64,000 bases of DNA from Seriola aureovittata (Eukaryota; Chordata; Actinopteri; Carangiformes; Carangidae). The first letter of the stretch is position 1. Each line of letters begins with the position of its first letter. Position numbers and translations under genes: made by a program. The notes under the pieces were generated by a model. It was not told where the DNA came from, did no database searches, and saw nothing but the letters and a program-made list of their open reading frames with translations. Below, piece after piece: positions 21,034 to 33,300 of the stretch. The stretch spans positions 18,241,001 to 18,305,000 of the forward strand of contig NC_079373.1 in NCBI RefSeq assembly GCF_021018895.1. The letters are read 5' to 3'.

Positions 21034-24000
21034 GTAAGTGAGTTTGTTAATGTTTTGGCTGTGATTTATTATTTCCAGTAACTCAGGTTTAGGAGGAGGT
21101 TGCTAACGTTTTGTCGAAACAAACGGCTGCTGTGGCTCGTTCAGATGAATGTGCACGTTTTCCCAGCTTACTAACTTTAAACGGTCACTATTTAGGTTTT
21201 TTTTACGATGCTGACATTGTATTAACGGTTCCCAAACGGCCCTTGTACCTCATGGGATACACTCAGGGGGCTTCATGCATAACCACAAGTTACCGGTAGT
21301 AAGATTTCACTTTTTTTTCACTTTTTTTCCTACTTTTTTCCACTTTTTTTTTTACATTGGCACAGTGAGAAAAAGTTGTGAGCAAACGTTGTAAACGCAG
21401 AATTACACTTCATCCAGCTTTATCTGGAAGGTAATGCGAAGGTTTCACTCAAAGATGTTCATCCTCTCAACTATGGGACAACAGTTGGTTAAACGAAAGA
21501 TTCCTGACGTGAGAAAGTCGGTCTAACATTAGTTTATGACTGCCACAGCTCCAGACTCTGCCACACTCTGTGGTAAATCAGTCCCATTACCCGAGGCCAT
21601 ATCTTTTTTACATAGACTTTGATTTGCCTTTAGGTGGAGCTGACCGATGAGATTCACTTCGGTACCGAATTTGATGGTGTTAATCAAAGGTGTATTGGCT
21701 AAAGCTGTAAACTAAGGCGAGTTGTTTAGAGTTTGTGTCTGGAGTTTTTTTTTTTTTTTTTTTTAAAGCTATGGAATTTGAGCAGCTGTTGTATTGCCCT
21801 CCAGTCGACCTCTTAAAACTGTTTGCTCTCTCTTTTCAAACGCTTTCCAAAAATACAGAAATATCTGCAAACCAGATACCAGATGCTCTCAACATAATGA
21901 TCCTGCAGGACCCACTATATCCCCATCAATTTAATAGTTTTTACACCGATTCACTCCTGCCTGTGCAGTGGAGGAGATTTCATGAGGTTGTTAGGTGTGA
22001 TGTTTGAGGTGTCTGTTTGTGTGATTTAACTCTGGAGTTTACCTTCAATATGTTAATTACTATTCTGATTTTAGGGAAACCCCCAGGGCTCCTTATTACA
22101 GCTTCTTCCCGTCTTTACTGTAGAAAAAAATGCAAGGAATTTATGTTGGAAGAATGCTAAAAAAAAAGTTGAATCCGGCCTGCAAAACTGCAACAAACAA
22201 GTGTTTTAGTTATTTTACTAAAATGGAGTGGTGGAGTTGTACACAGCAAACCAACAATTGTGTAACCTTCAGCTGTTTTGATTTACATAACCTAACCCTC
22301 TGCTCCACATGTGTACTATTCAGTGTTGCATTTCTTTTTGACTAGATATCAAAGATTACTAACTTATAAGTCAAGTTAAGACACAAGCAGTGCAGTTGTG
22401 AGTGATATGAAAAGAATGTGCAATGCTGTCCAACATAAATGAACTGCTGTTGTGATCTTTTGCATACATGCAGGCAGAAAAAATTCTTGAAGATTTTATC
22501 GCATGGAGGTTCTTTATTCCAAAAAAAAAAAAGAAAAAGAAAAAAAATCCATCTTTTTTCATTGTGTTTACACTGTATCACGCATTGCCTTGTGTGCTTC
22601 TTATTTTTAGTTCCAGGCTGTCTGAAGATAGAGAAAAGTCTCCTTTAGCTCTACACCCATATCTTGTTTTCATATAGGCGTTGTTGTTTGGTGGCATAAA
22701 ATTAGTGATGGTGTATTCTGCCTGCGTACCTAGGTTGGAAATAGCTACAGGTTATTCCAGAGCAGCGCCCTGCAGGCAGCTGATGAATGCCTCGACTGTC
22801 TGCACCCAGCGAATCTTTGCACACAGCCTTCTAACCGCAATGCTTCATTTCATGCACCCTTACACTTGGAGACAATAACATGAGCCCCATCACGAGATTA
22901 AGTTGTGGCTGATGATTTGCTCATAATATAATTATTATAAGCAGCCTGTGTATGGCACACCACTGTGCCATAATACACCTACAGAAGATGATGCCTAAAG
23001 AAAGGCCTAACTTTGTTACCCTTAAGCATTCTCTGAGGTTTTCAGCGCTGAATTGAGCATTCACTGAGTGAGGTAAAACAGGATGAGGTATGCCAGTCAG
23101 ATTTAAGCTTTTTCTCTTGGAAACATTGTGTGAAGGTAAAGACTAGGTCAAGGCCTGCATGAATCAAAACATGGAAAGTGTCATTATGTGGTGAAACTTG
23201 GACCTATCCCCTCATGTCCACAGATTTATCTTTGTAACCTCAAATAAAAAAAGAAAAACTAAAGCAAAGTGCTGTATGATTTATGTCTGGATTGTAAAAT
23301 CCTCTCTCCCCAGGCCCTTTTACCACCAGTGCAACTCATCTCAACACAGGCTGTTAAAGCCAGTTGCATGACTGCTGTAAACACTTTACTCCCTCAGAGA
23401 CAAGTGGCTCCGATGCTTCTATTTTGTTTTCTATTTCCTGTGTGTGCAACACCATAGTTTGCTGACCATTCAACTGAGGAATTACAAGATTCTGTCTTTT
23501 TTTATACTTGAGCTCTCTGTCGAGAGCCCAGTGAGGATGGGTTGTGATGGTTCTCTCTCTGCCTGAAGGGACCAGAGCTGATGGATCTGAAAAGCCATTA
23601 TAGTGATCCACTCTCCCCCCCTTGTGCTCATTATTCTGAGCATGTCTCCATGAATTATATGGCTGTTTTCACCAAAGGGCAAGATTGCTTTTTGAATGTT
23701 TTTTTTTTTTTCTTCAGTTTTGTTTTGAGGCTCTTTGGGTCTGAAAAGAAGCAGGAGGCAGGCAGGTGCTGTTGCAAATGCCATGCGTACTGTAGCGATG
23801 CCTTGCAGTTTTTCTTTCTGTCTTTTGTCTTCTCATGCCTTTCAGTCAAAATACCCTTATACCATGAACAATAGCCATCTCTGTGTGTCTTATGGTTGGT
23901 GGTAAGTGGTGCTTATAGAAGGGCAGACAGTGAGACTTTGTTTTTGAGAATGATTCTTGCTTGTTAGGATGTTTTTGAGATGTCTCCTTTGATAGTAAAC

Positions 24001-24075
24001 TTGCAGATGGAATAAATACTTCACAGAATAATTACTTAATCTGTTTTACGTAATTCACAAAAAAAATTAAAACAC

Positions 24076-24355
24076 AATAGAGCTGAAAAGATTAGTCAAA
24101 AAGATAACTGATGGAAAATGAATCTGCAACTATTCAGATAATTGATTAATCATGTCAAACCTTTTTTCTAGTTAAATGCTAAACACTTGGTGCCAGCTGT
24201 TCAAGTGTGAGGATTGCTTGCTTTTCTTTGTCATGTATGGTGGTTAACCTGGTTTTACACTGATAGCAATATACCCACATTTTCCATCTGTTTTCTAACA
24301 TTCTATAAACAATTGATTAAAGGATTAATTGAGAAAATAATCATTAGTTGCTGAC
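24076..24355. repeat. Dispersed ATTAATC-type repeat, copy 3
   Basis: Shares with other copies GATTAGTCAAAAAGATAACTG at its start (as GCTGAAAAGATTAGTCA), ATTGATTAATCATG, then TGTGAGGATTGCTTGCTTTT, TTTGTCATGTATGG and finally GATTAATTGAGAAAATAATC-like ends and a TTAGTTGC tail. This is the same element seen at 25220-25625 and 60300-60570. Confidence 0.65.
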
Positions 24356-25035
24356 CTAAGTGACACACTGGCCTGTAGTCTTTGTGTAGTAAAGACAGTG
24401 TAGGCAAAGTCACCTTGTCTGCTTCCTAGACAACTCTCTTTTGTTTACATATGACTCACATACCATGGAGGCATCCCAGCACTTGAGGACACAGTGCAGT
24501 TCTCTGTAATTAGGTGTTCTTTGTGCTGGACTTTGTGTCCACTGGATCCAGGATGAAGCCATAGAAGTGCTCAGACAAAGTCTTTACACTTGTTTAGCAT
24601 TGACTTACACATGGGCAGCAGGTTTCCGAGCAGCATGTCTGGTCTTGGCCTGGTGTGTTTGAAGTTTGTTTGCTGAAAGCCATGTGTTAACCTTACCCAT
24701 ATTTGTCTTTCTGGTGTGAGAGAAAAGCTGACTCAGGTTTTTGAGGGGGATGCCCTGCAGGCCTTCATTCCAGTTTGAGTATTGCTCCAAACTCTGTCTG
24801 CCGTCTGCCATTCAAGACTGGATTTCTACTTTTGTATCTGTTGTTGGAGAATAGTGACTTGGCTGTATTTGTTCCGACTTCTGATTCCTGAATCCTCCTG
24901 ATCCACCGCAGCATGGGTAAATACTCTGAGATGTCACAGTAGTGAAGGTCTGTCCTTAATCTGCTCTGTCTATTGGAAAAGTAAAACCATCCTGGCATTC
25001 AGGCAAAGTCTGTTCCAACATTATTTCTGAGCTTA

Positions 25036-25625
25036 AACTATTAGTTGATGAATCAGTTAGTTGACTAATAGAAAAAATCAGTTGCAATTTTGATAACCGA
25101 TTATTCATCAAAGTACTTTTTAAAGCTAATTATACTTTAATTTCAGCTTTTAAATCTTGAAATCTAAATCTTAATTTTCTTCACATCTTTGTTTTATGTG
25201 ATAGGAATCTGCATTAAGATGAAAAAGATAATCAACAGAAAATTACCCTCCAATTACTTTGATAAACCGATTAATTGTTTTAGTCATTTCTCAAGCAAAA
25301 ATGTCTTACATTTACTCCAGCTTCCAAATGTGAGGATTTGATCCTCTTCTTTGTCATATCATGGTAAACTGAATATCTTTGGATTTTGGAACGCTGGTCA
25401 ACTACAACAAGCTATTGAAACAGATCACCAGCTCTTAGGGACAAAACCATTAATTGAGAAAATTATCTGAAGATCAATTGATAATGTTTTTTGGTGTGTT
25501 GGACAAAATAAGCTATTTGATGTTGGCTGTCAGGAAATGGTGCTGGGTATTTTTGGGAATTTCTGACATATCATAGACCAAATGATTAATCTATGAATTC
25601 AGAAAATAATTAATTTGTTATTCAA
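25036..25625. repeat. Dispersed ATTAATC-type repeats, copies 4 and 5 in tandem
   Basis: A fragment (25036-25110, TTAGTTGATGAATCAGTTAG then GATAACCGATTATTCATC) is followed at 25220-25625 by a longer copy with AGCAAAAATGTC, TGTGAGGATTTG, GTAAACTGAATATCTTTGG, CCAAATGATTAATC and ATTAATTTGTT landmarks. Same family as 24076-24355. Confidence 0.65.
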
Positions 25626-25756
25626 TTCTGATAAGATGCGACTGATGTGCTTCTGCTGAAATGACTCAGTTTCCCAAACAGCAGATCACCTTCCTGTCTT
25701 TCGGGAAAAACTGTTAGATTCTGTATAGTACTGTGCCTTTTTCAAATGTCATGGTA

Positions 25757-25811
25757 TACTGTATGTCTGCTTGTCCCATTTGTAGAAGAAGTGGGACAAG
25801 CAGTTACTGTA
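25757..25811 (+). other. Long imperfect hairpin in ppfibp1 intron 1
   Basis: CTGCTTGTCCCA (25767-25778) and TGGGACAAGCAG (25792-25803) are perfect inverse complements; three more pairs can form inward (one wobble), leaving a loop of about 7 nt, and TACTGTA (25757-25763) can pair 6 of 7 with 25805-25811 outward. Pairing by eye; no folding was run. Confidence 0.6.
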
Positions 25812-27222
25812 GGCAGTGGGAGACGTATTTTTACCCATTCAGAATTTTATTGTTGGAAACCACTGAGCATTTTACTGCAGAGCTGACTGATGGCATGTTG
25901 GTTCTTCTCATCTCCTCTCAGGCTACTGTTGTGACAATCCTTACATTTCAGCGGATGCTTATTTTACACATAATGGAAAAAGTGTCCACAGGAATGCTGA
26001 AATAACAGTGTAAGGTCTGTGGGTGGTTTCCATAAAGTTTGAAAATGGTCCTACGTCCCAGTGTTGGGCACTCCCAGGATGTGAGGCAGCTGATTAAAGG
26101 AAAAGGTGTGTGTGTGTGCGTGTGTGAGAGAGTGTGAGTGTGAATGTGCAAATGAGTGTCTGTGCATGCATGTTTGTGCATGCATGAATATACAGCAAAG
26201 CCTTTTGATTAAACACCCAGAGAGAAAGGGACTGCTGTGCTGTTTGGGCAGATGTCCAAGACTGGGACACTAAAATGTATCTTCACTCAGCTCCAAACAG
26301 AGTGTCCAGTGTCCCATTGGCAGGACATTTATTGTGCCAGTATTTTAGGTAAATGGCCTGATTGATATTCTGAAATGCACTATTCATTAGTCTTACTCTG
26401 AAAAAATGTACATACGATCTCTGCTGCATAGAGCTCAAGAAGGTAGAATAACTAAGCAGAGCATGCAAGTTTTTTCATTTTCTAAGCTGCCTCATACCCT
26501 GGTTATAGCATGATATCATGTAAGTTTTGATGGGGTGCTTTTCTTTGATCTCACTCAGCTTATCCATTTTTATACAGTCAAACCCATCTCACAAACATGC
26601 TATTTTACCAGGCACGGCCTTTTTTTAGGCGTAGAGGGTTGCTGAGGATGTACTACAGTTATAGCCTAATTCCTGGGTGGGAATGCTTTGTAATGACATG
26701 CTAAACGCCAAAGTAACTGCACTTTTTTTTGGCCTAGAAAGCTGAATACAACTGTAGCTGGTTTGCTGGATTTGTCCTCTTCCTACACTGTTGAAATTCA
26801 CATCTCAAGCACACAGAGCTGCTGCCACAGTGATTTGTTATTTTGTAGACTAAACTGTTATTGTTACTTCATGGGTGTTAGTGCTTGGCTTGTAGTCACA
26901 ACAAACATAAATGTTTTAATTTTAAATTCCTTCATGTTTTATTTCAGATTCCTTGTTTTCTTTTTGTGTCATAGGCACATTTCAAGTCCAGTGTCTTTTA
27001 ATAAATAAAATGTTATTTAAATGCACTGCCTCACCTCTTTTTTCTTTTATTATAGTGCATTTCAGTGCATCATATCAGTGCAACATCTTCATTCTGATGC
27101 TTTTCAGAAAAACAGTTAAAATAATCATTTTCAGTTTTCAAAATGACTAGAATACAAGGTGGATGTTTTTTTTTTTTTTACAAGGTTTAATTGTCTCCTT
27201 GCAGATTTATCAGTGAATGAAG

Positions 27223-29614
27223 ATGATGTCTGATGCCAGCGACATGTTGGCAGCCGCTCTGGAACAGATGGATGGCATTATAGCAGGTAAGATTCTCCTA
27301 TGGCATTGTGGAATAACATATATATACATTTGAGGAAAAACTGTGATGGGAGAAACTTTTAGAAGTACAACCATCAATGCAACACTCAACTGATCTGGGC
27401 TTTATGGCAGAGTCAGACAGAATCCACTTCTCAGTGAAAGTTTGCAAAAAAGCAGCTAAAGGATCTGCTCTAAATTTCAAATGTCTTCGCAAATGATCTA
27501 AATATTTATGTCAATGTGATATTTCAGTTTTTCCTTTTTTTATATATTTGCAAAATAATGGAGTATTGAGTGTAGATTGATGAGGGAGAAAAAAAAGATT
27601 TTGTTTTATTTTAGCATAAGTCTAAAACATAACAAAATTGAAGGGTTATGATTACCTAATGGACTGTATATCGAGTTAACCTGGACGTGTTATATAACTC
27701 CTCCAGGTTGAGTTAAAATTGATAAGAGTCCATCTGTTGTCTTGTTACGGTTTGTTGCACAGCTGACATTCTGATAGTTATCACGTAATATGTAGAGCTC
27801 TATGTTTGTCAGAGAGTGTCAAGCATTTATTCTGTCCATGTTCAACAATGGTACAATATTAAATTTGTACAATTATACTGTATAGCTGTACTATTAAGAA
27901 CAGTAGCTTTAATCTAAAACCTTCCAAATAATTACTTAGTGAAGTATGAGCTGGTTGATCTCTGTCTGTGTTTTAATTCTAGCTCCTCCTAATATTTTCC
28001 TCTCTTCTGTTGTGCTTCTTCACCTCAGGTTCCAAGGCTCTGGACTACTCCAATGGGTTGTTTGATTGCCAGTCACCCACCTCTCCTTTCATGGGCAACC
28101 TGCGGGCACTTCACCTTTTGGAAGACCTTAGGGGCGTCCTGGAGTTGATGGACACAGAGGAAAGGGAGAGTCTACGCTGCCAGATCCCCGACTCCACAGC
28201 TGATAGTCTGGTCGAATGGCTCCATGGTCACCTGGTGAGAGCCTTGCATGTTGGAAAGACACATAATTACTGCATAAGAGTCATAAGATATGTAAAATAA
28301 CGGTGCTAGTGAATGAAACTGGCAAAGGTATGAAGGTTTCTGAACAAAAGACCATGAAAATACACATTTTACATGTCAGAATGGATCTTTTTTTTGTCCT
28401 CATCAGAATAGTGTAGCCTCAGGGCAGATCAGTTTCACTGGTAATGTCACATAACTGGTTTATCTGAACACAAAACATGTAAAATATAGGACTCATGTTG
28501 CTTTTTAAGGGCATGAAAGTGATTCAATTTTGTATGTGCTAATGACATTCAGCTTTTCTTTTTTTTTTTTTAAACTTTGGGTTACTCTGAGATTTCCTTT
28601 TCATTTCACCCTTGATATATTTGTGAAGGAAGAAAGACTTGTTGTTGGAATCAGTTTAAGTTGTGTAGTCATGGAAGAGGTTTTGTTTGTGATGATTGGA
28701 CAGATTGTGCTCCAAACAGCTTTAGCACATCTGGTTTCCTGCTGATGAAGCTCACTCTGTGTGCTGCATTAAAACTCTATGAATGCAGACAAGTGTGGGC
28801 AACAATCCTGTGTCCAAGTAGACCACCAACTGGTTTTCTAAGAGAAAACATGACTGTCCCTTTTATGCTGAGTTCCCTGGGAATGCAAGATGAAATGCTG
28901 TTGTTGTCAATGTCATAGCCAGTGTGCTGCAAGAAACATGCTGACGTCTTGGGAACCAGAGTGGTGTTTGGGAGAGTGATGGGCTTTAGGCCAGAGTTTT
29001 TGTGTAATGCTGTAACTCACTCTCTGTACAGCAGTCTGAATTTGAGCCTTCTGCTCAGCCATGTAAGGTTTTGTTTGTGCTGGGTGAAGCAGTGTAACCA
29101 GTCACACTTTGATATGAAGCATTTCATCTGCGATCATTACTAGGCACTGAAACCTTCAAGGTTTTTAGATCAGCAGAATGAATTAACTTACCCGCACCAC
29201 TTACCCATGTCTGAATTTTTCAAGGACTAAAATCACCTTCTGGTTCTTTGTCTAATCCACATTTTCTTCTGTCCTTGCAGTCCAACGGACACGTCTCTCT
29301 GGCTGGGGGTGACCACTACCAGGAAAGGCTTTCCCGAATAGAGAGTGATAAGGAGTCTCTGGTGCTTCAGGTACCCATCCAGCAATGCTTATACCAAATC
29401 ACAAATCCCACATTTATACTTAAACTACAGAGACATATAAATGTCTGTTTTTTAAAAAGGAGTAATGGCTTGGTTTCATGCAGGTGAGCGTGCTGACAGA
29501 CCAGGTGGAAGCTCAGGGTGAGAAGATTCGGGACCTGGACTTGTGTTTGGACGAGCATAGGGAGAAACTCAATGCCACTGAGGAGATGCTGCAACAGGTG
29601 TGTTTGTGTGTATG

Positions 29615-29665
<51 letters not shown>

Positions 29666-30258
29666 CTGTTTCATATGTAATACACCTCAGGACAAATTCT
29701 TTGCACACAAGACCAAGAGACACCATACATTCAGCTGAAAGACCTGAGGTCACCTCATCATGTTTGTCATAGGAGAGGTTTCTCCTTGTGTTTGCGGTCA
29801 GCTACTGAGATCATGCTGGCAGCTATTCTTGTCCACCCTTAGAACTAAGCAATGAGCCTTCATATTTTTGGAAATCATCACCATACCATTGTAGGACAAA
29901 CAAAAAAGACTACACACAATGCTTTCTGGTGACCAGATTACTATTTTAGATATTTACAAAAATGATACCTATATTGCTAATGTTATTTGTGCTTCCTATA
30001 ACAACTACATGGCAGCCACAAAGTTTTTTTGTGTAACAGTCTTCATTTATGATATTGTAGGAGCTTCTGTGCAGAAGTGCACTCGAGACCCAGAAGCTTG
30101 AACTGATGTCTGAAGTGTCCAACCTAAAGCTGAAGCTAAATACCATGGAGAAGGAGAGAGTGGACTTTGATGACAGATTTAGGGACAGCGAGGTATGTGA
30201 GCTAATTCTTAGGACAGGAACCCTCTTTGTTTCTGCATGTGTCCTTACTCTCTCGCCT

Positions 30259-30311
<53 letters not shown>

Positions 30312-33300
30312 AAACAAACACTCATTCATGTTGTCTGACACCTGTGTGGGAGAGGGATGTCTTATTTTACTGTCAGTCTTGAAGCAGCTGTGTGTTGAGT
30401 AAGAAAAACAGTCAGAGCATTCACAGAACTAGCCATGAAAAATATGCCTGCTGTGTTTGTGGTTATTATAGATGAAAGACTGTGGTGTGCAGAGGGTTCA
30501 CCTTTTGTTTTTGATTCTATTTGGATTTGTTGCCCTCTGGTCAAAAGCTTTACAATCGTTAAGATGTCAATCATTAGTTCATTAGAGATGGGGAGATGAA
30601 CCATGCAGAATACTTGGAACACTTTCAAACATGTCATGTTAGTGCTGTAGCAGCATGGATGTCACTTCCACTCCACTAGAACAAAAAGTTTCTGTCCATG
30701 TTGGACCTCACAGCACATAAATCACTTCTTTTCCACGAGCAGCTTCCTCTAATTGTATCACTGCTGCGCTTTGAAGCATCTGCTAGCTAAGGAATGAAAA
30801 ACATTAAAAGCAGGGAAGAAGAGTTCTGCACCAATGTCTCAATTCATCTTTCTTACATTCATCTTATTTATCACTAGCTCTTAGAGTCATATGCAGATCC
30901 AATTAAATGGCTTCAGCATTTTAGGTTTGTTTGCTATTTTACTACCTTTCTCTGATATGAACTTTTTATGCTTTTAGGATTTGATTCTTGAAATCAACGA
31001 ACTGCGGTACAGATTGACAGATCTGGAGAGTGAAAAACTACTGTACGAAAAGAAACTGAAATCCACAAAGGTGAGTTGTCACAGTGAAGTTTGCACACTC
31101 CCAGTGTTTATATGAAAAACTATTCATGACTACTCATTTATCTCCAGGAGCTGTCTTCTTTAGCTAAACTAACTCTTTGGTAGGGAACCCCTTGTGGATG
31201 AAATGGTTTTAAAAACAACAAAACTAAAATGGGCCACTTCACTACTGAACCACTTTACTAGAATATTCATGTCCCCTAAAATCAAAGCTTTACTCTCCTT
31301 TCATGATCCAGAGAAAATCGTTCATGCCATCATCTTGTTCTTCTTTGATTACTGAAGCTCTTGTGCACACCTATTGTGCATCATTATTAGTCCAGTCAAA
31401 AAGACATCACATCAACTCGTTTTCTGCTTCTATGATTTATTCATTTTATTCATGATTTATTCTGGTTCAAAGAGTCTGGTGGCTGTTTTTAAAGCACTGA
31501 ATTGAGTTATTTGTGATTGTTATGACCCCGTTTGATCTGTAGGATACCTTGTTCATTGGATATGAGGGTGTAAGATGTTGCATGTTTTATCTCGGTTAAA
31601 ACTTAAGGAGGAACTGCACCTTTGCATTTACTAACAACAGAGCGTAAATCTGCTCTTTAACTTTTGACTATATTGATCAACAAGGTCTATTTTTGAATCT
31701 GCTTTATATTGTAAATATCTTGGTTTGAATCTTGGGTATTCCACCTACTTGACCTCTTTTATCTTTCACTTCTTGCATCCCTATTTTCTCTTTCTTCCTT
31801 GATTTGTCTCTCTACTGCTAGTCACTAATGGCCAAGCTTTCTAGCCTGAAAATCAAAATGGGCCAGATGCAGTATGAGAAACAGAGGAAGGAGCACAAAC
31901 TCCAGGCTCTGAAGGTTGGCTTACTCAGGATGACTGTTGTGCTTGCCGTATGATTATGGTTTTTGACCTCTCCCTTTGGCTCCTGTACTGTTTTTATTTT
32001 TGAGGGGAAAAAATCATTAAATATATTTTACAGCAGTTTTCTTTTTACCCCAAAATATTGTCATATATTTCAAACAATTAAGTAATGAAGTTAATTTACT
32101 GAACTCTGCCATACAGTGATATGCAAAAAGTAAAGTGTTGTCAGAAATACCACTTTTTTTTAAGTCTGCTTCCACAAGGCTTGATTGAACTGATGTTCAA
32201 TCAAGCATTCACATTTTTCAAACCACAGGTATGCTTCAGTTTTGGCAGGATTTCTGTTTTTCTGTGTGTGTCTTTTATCCCTCTTTATACTCAGCCCACT
32301 GATTTCCTTCATCTTCATTAAAATCTCTTTACAATTTAATTTTTCTGTATCCATGCTTGATACCTGTTCTGGTTACATAAACATGCCTCCTGTGTTTGCC
32401 ACTACTATAGCCCTCCCAGACATCAGTCCTTACCACCCACCTCACACAAGATACCCCTCAGAACAGGTGTGGCCTGCGTGTCTGTATGCCACGTCAGCAT
32501 CTGTGAACCTTTGTGTTGTGGTTTGTTTGTAATGTGGAGGTAAGGTGGGGGAGGTGGCGTCTGTGTAGAGGAAATATCCTCACTGTTGTCCTCTGTTGGA
32601 CAGGAGGAGCTAGCTATACTGAGGAGGCAGCTGGAGGGCAAAGACGGAGACATGAGGAGACTACAGGATGAGACGGGCTTCAAAGCCATTGCCTCGAGCA
32701 GTGCAGATCCCTCAGAGAGAGGTGGGAAAGCCAGTCAGGTCATAAGCCACACTGAAGATGAGCATGCATGATGTTTAACCTCACATGTACAACTTAATGT
32801 TATATGATTGAGTGGTAATGTCTGTGTATAGCAAGCAAAGCACTAGGCTAAGTCCTACAAGAAGTCAGAATCTGCAACCAACCAGTTTTTGTTTCATAAT
32901 TCTTTGTCCTGTTTAGTCTCTCATCCAGATGAAACTCTTAGAAAGAGGCTGAAAGAAAAACGTAAGGGGGGTTTTTATGTTTGTGTTCATCATTGCACTT
33001 GCACCATTCTCAACCCGTTTGCATGAACGAGCATGAGCCATCTGAACTCTGCTTGTCCATTATAACCCATTGGAGTGCTAATACCTGACCACAGAGCACC
33101 ACCCGTCTTAAACTTTTAAAACTTTTATTTTTCTGATTTTTGAACTGAACAAATCTAAGGTCATCCAAAAGCCCTTTTCAGGGTGTTTTCAGTGTCCCTC
33201 CTGGAACAGCAACAAGGAATGTCTGCTTTTGTGTTTCAACAGGAATGAGGAATGAACTGTTTTGTTTGTCATAACTATTCAGGCTGCTCACTCATCCTCC

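Larger units (their letters stand above)
21034..27204 (+). other. ppfibp1: Probable ppfibp1 intron 1, 6.2 kb
   Basis: No coding exon is convincing. It holds poly-T tracts (21745-21763, 23700-23712), two or three copies of the dispersed ATTAATC repeat, a 55-nt hairpin at 25757-25811, a GT/GAGTGTG-rich stretch near 26106-26190, and otherwise unique-looking AT-rich sequence. Short ORFs here are not supported by splice sites or recognisable motifs. Confidence 0.6.

Noticed and set aside
29367..29753. 128-codon minus-strand ORF with THTHTH run
   Set aside because: Translation of the TG array and antisense of a ppfibp1 exon.
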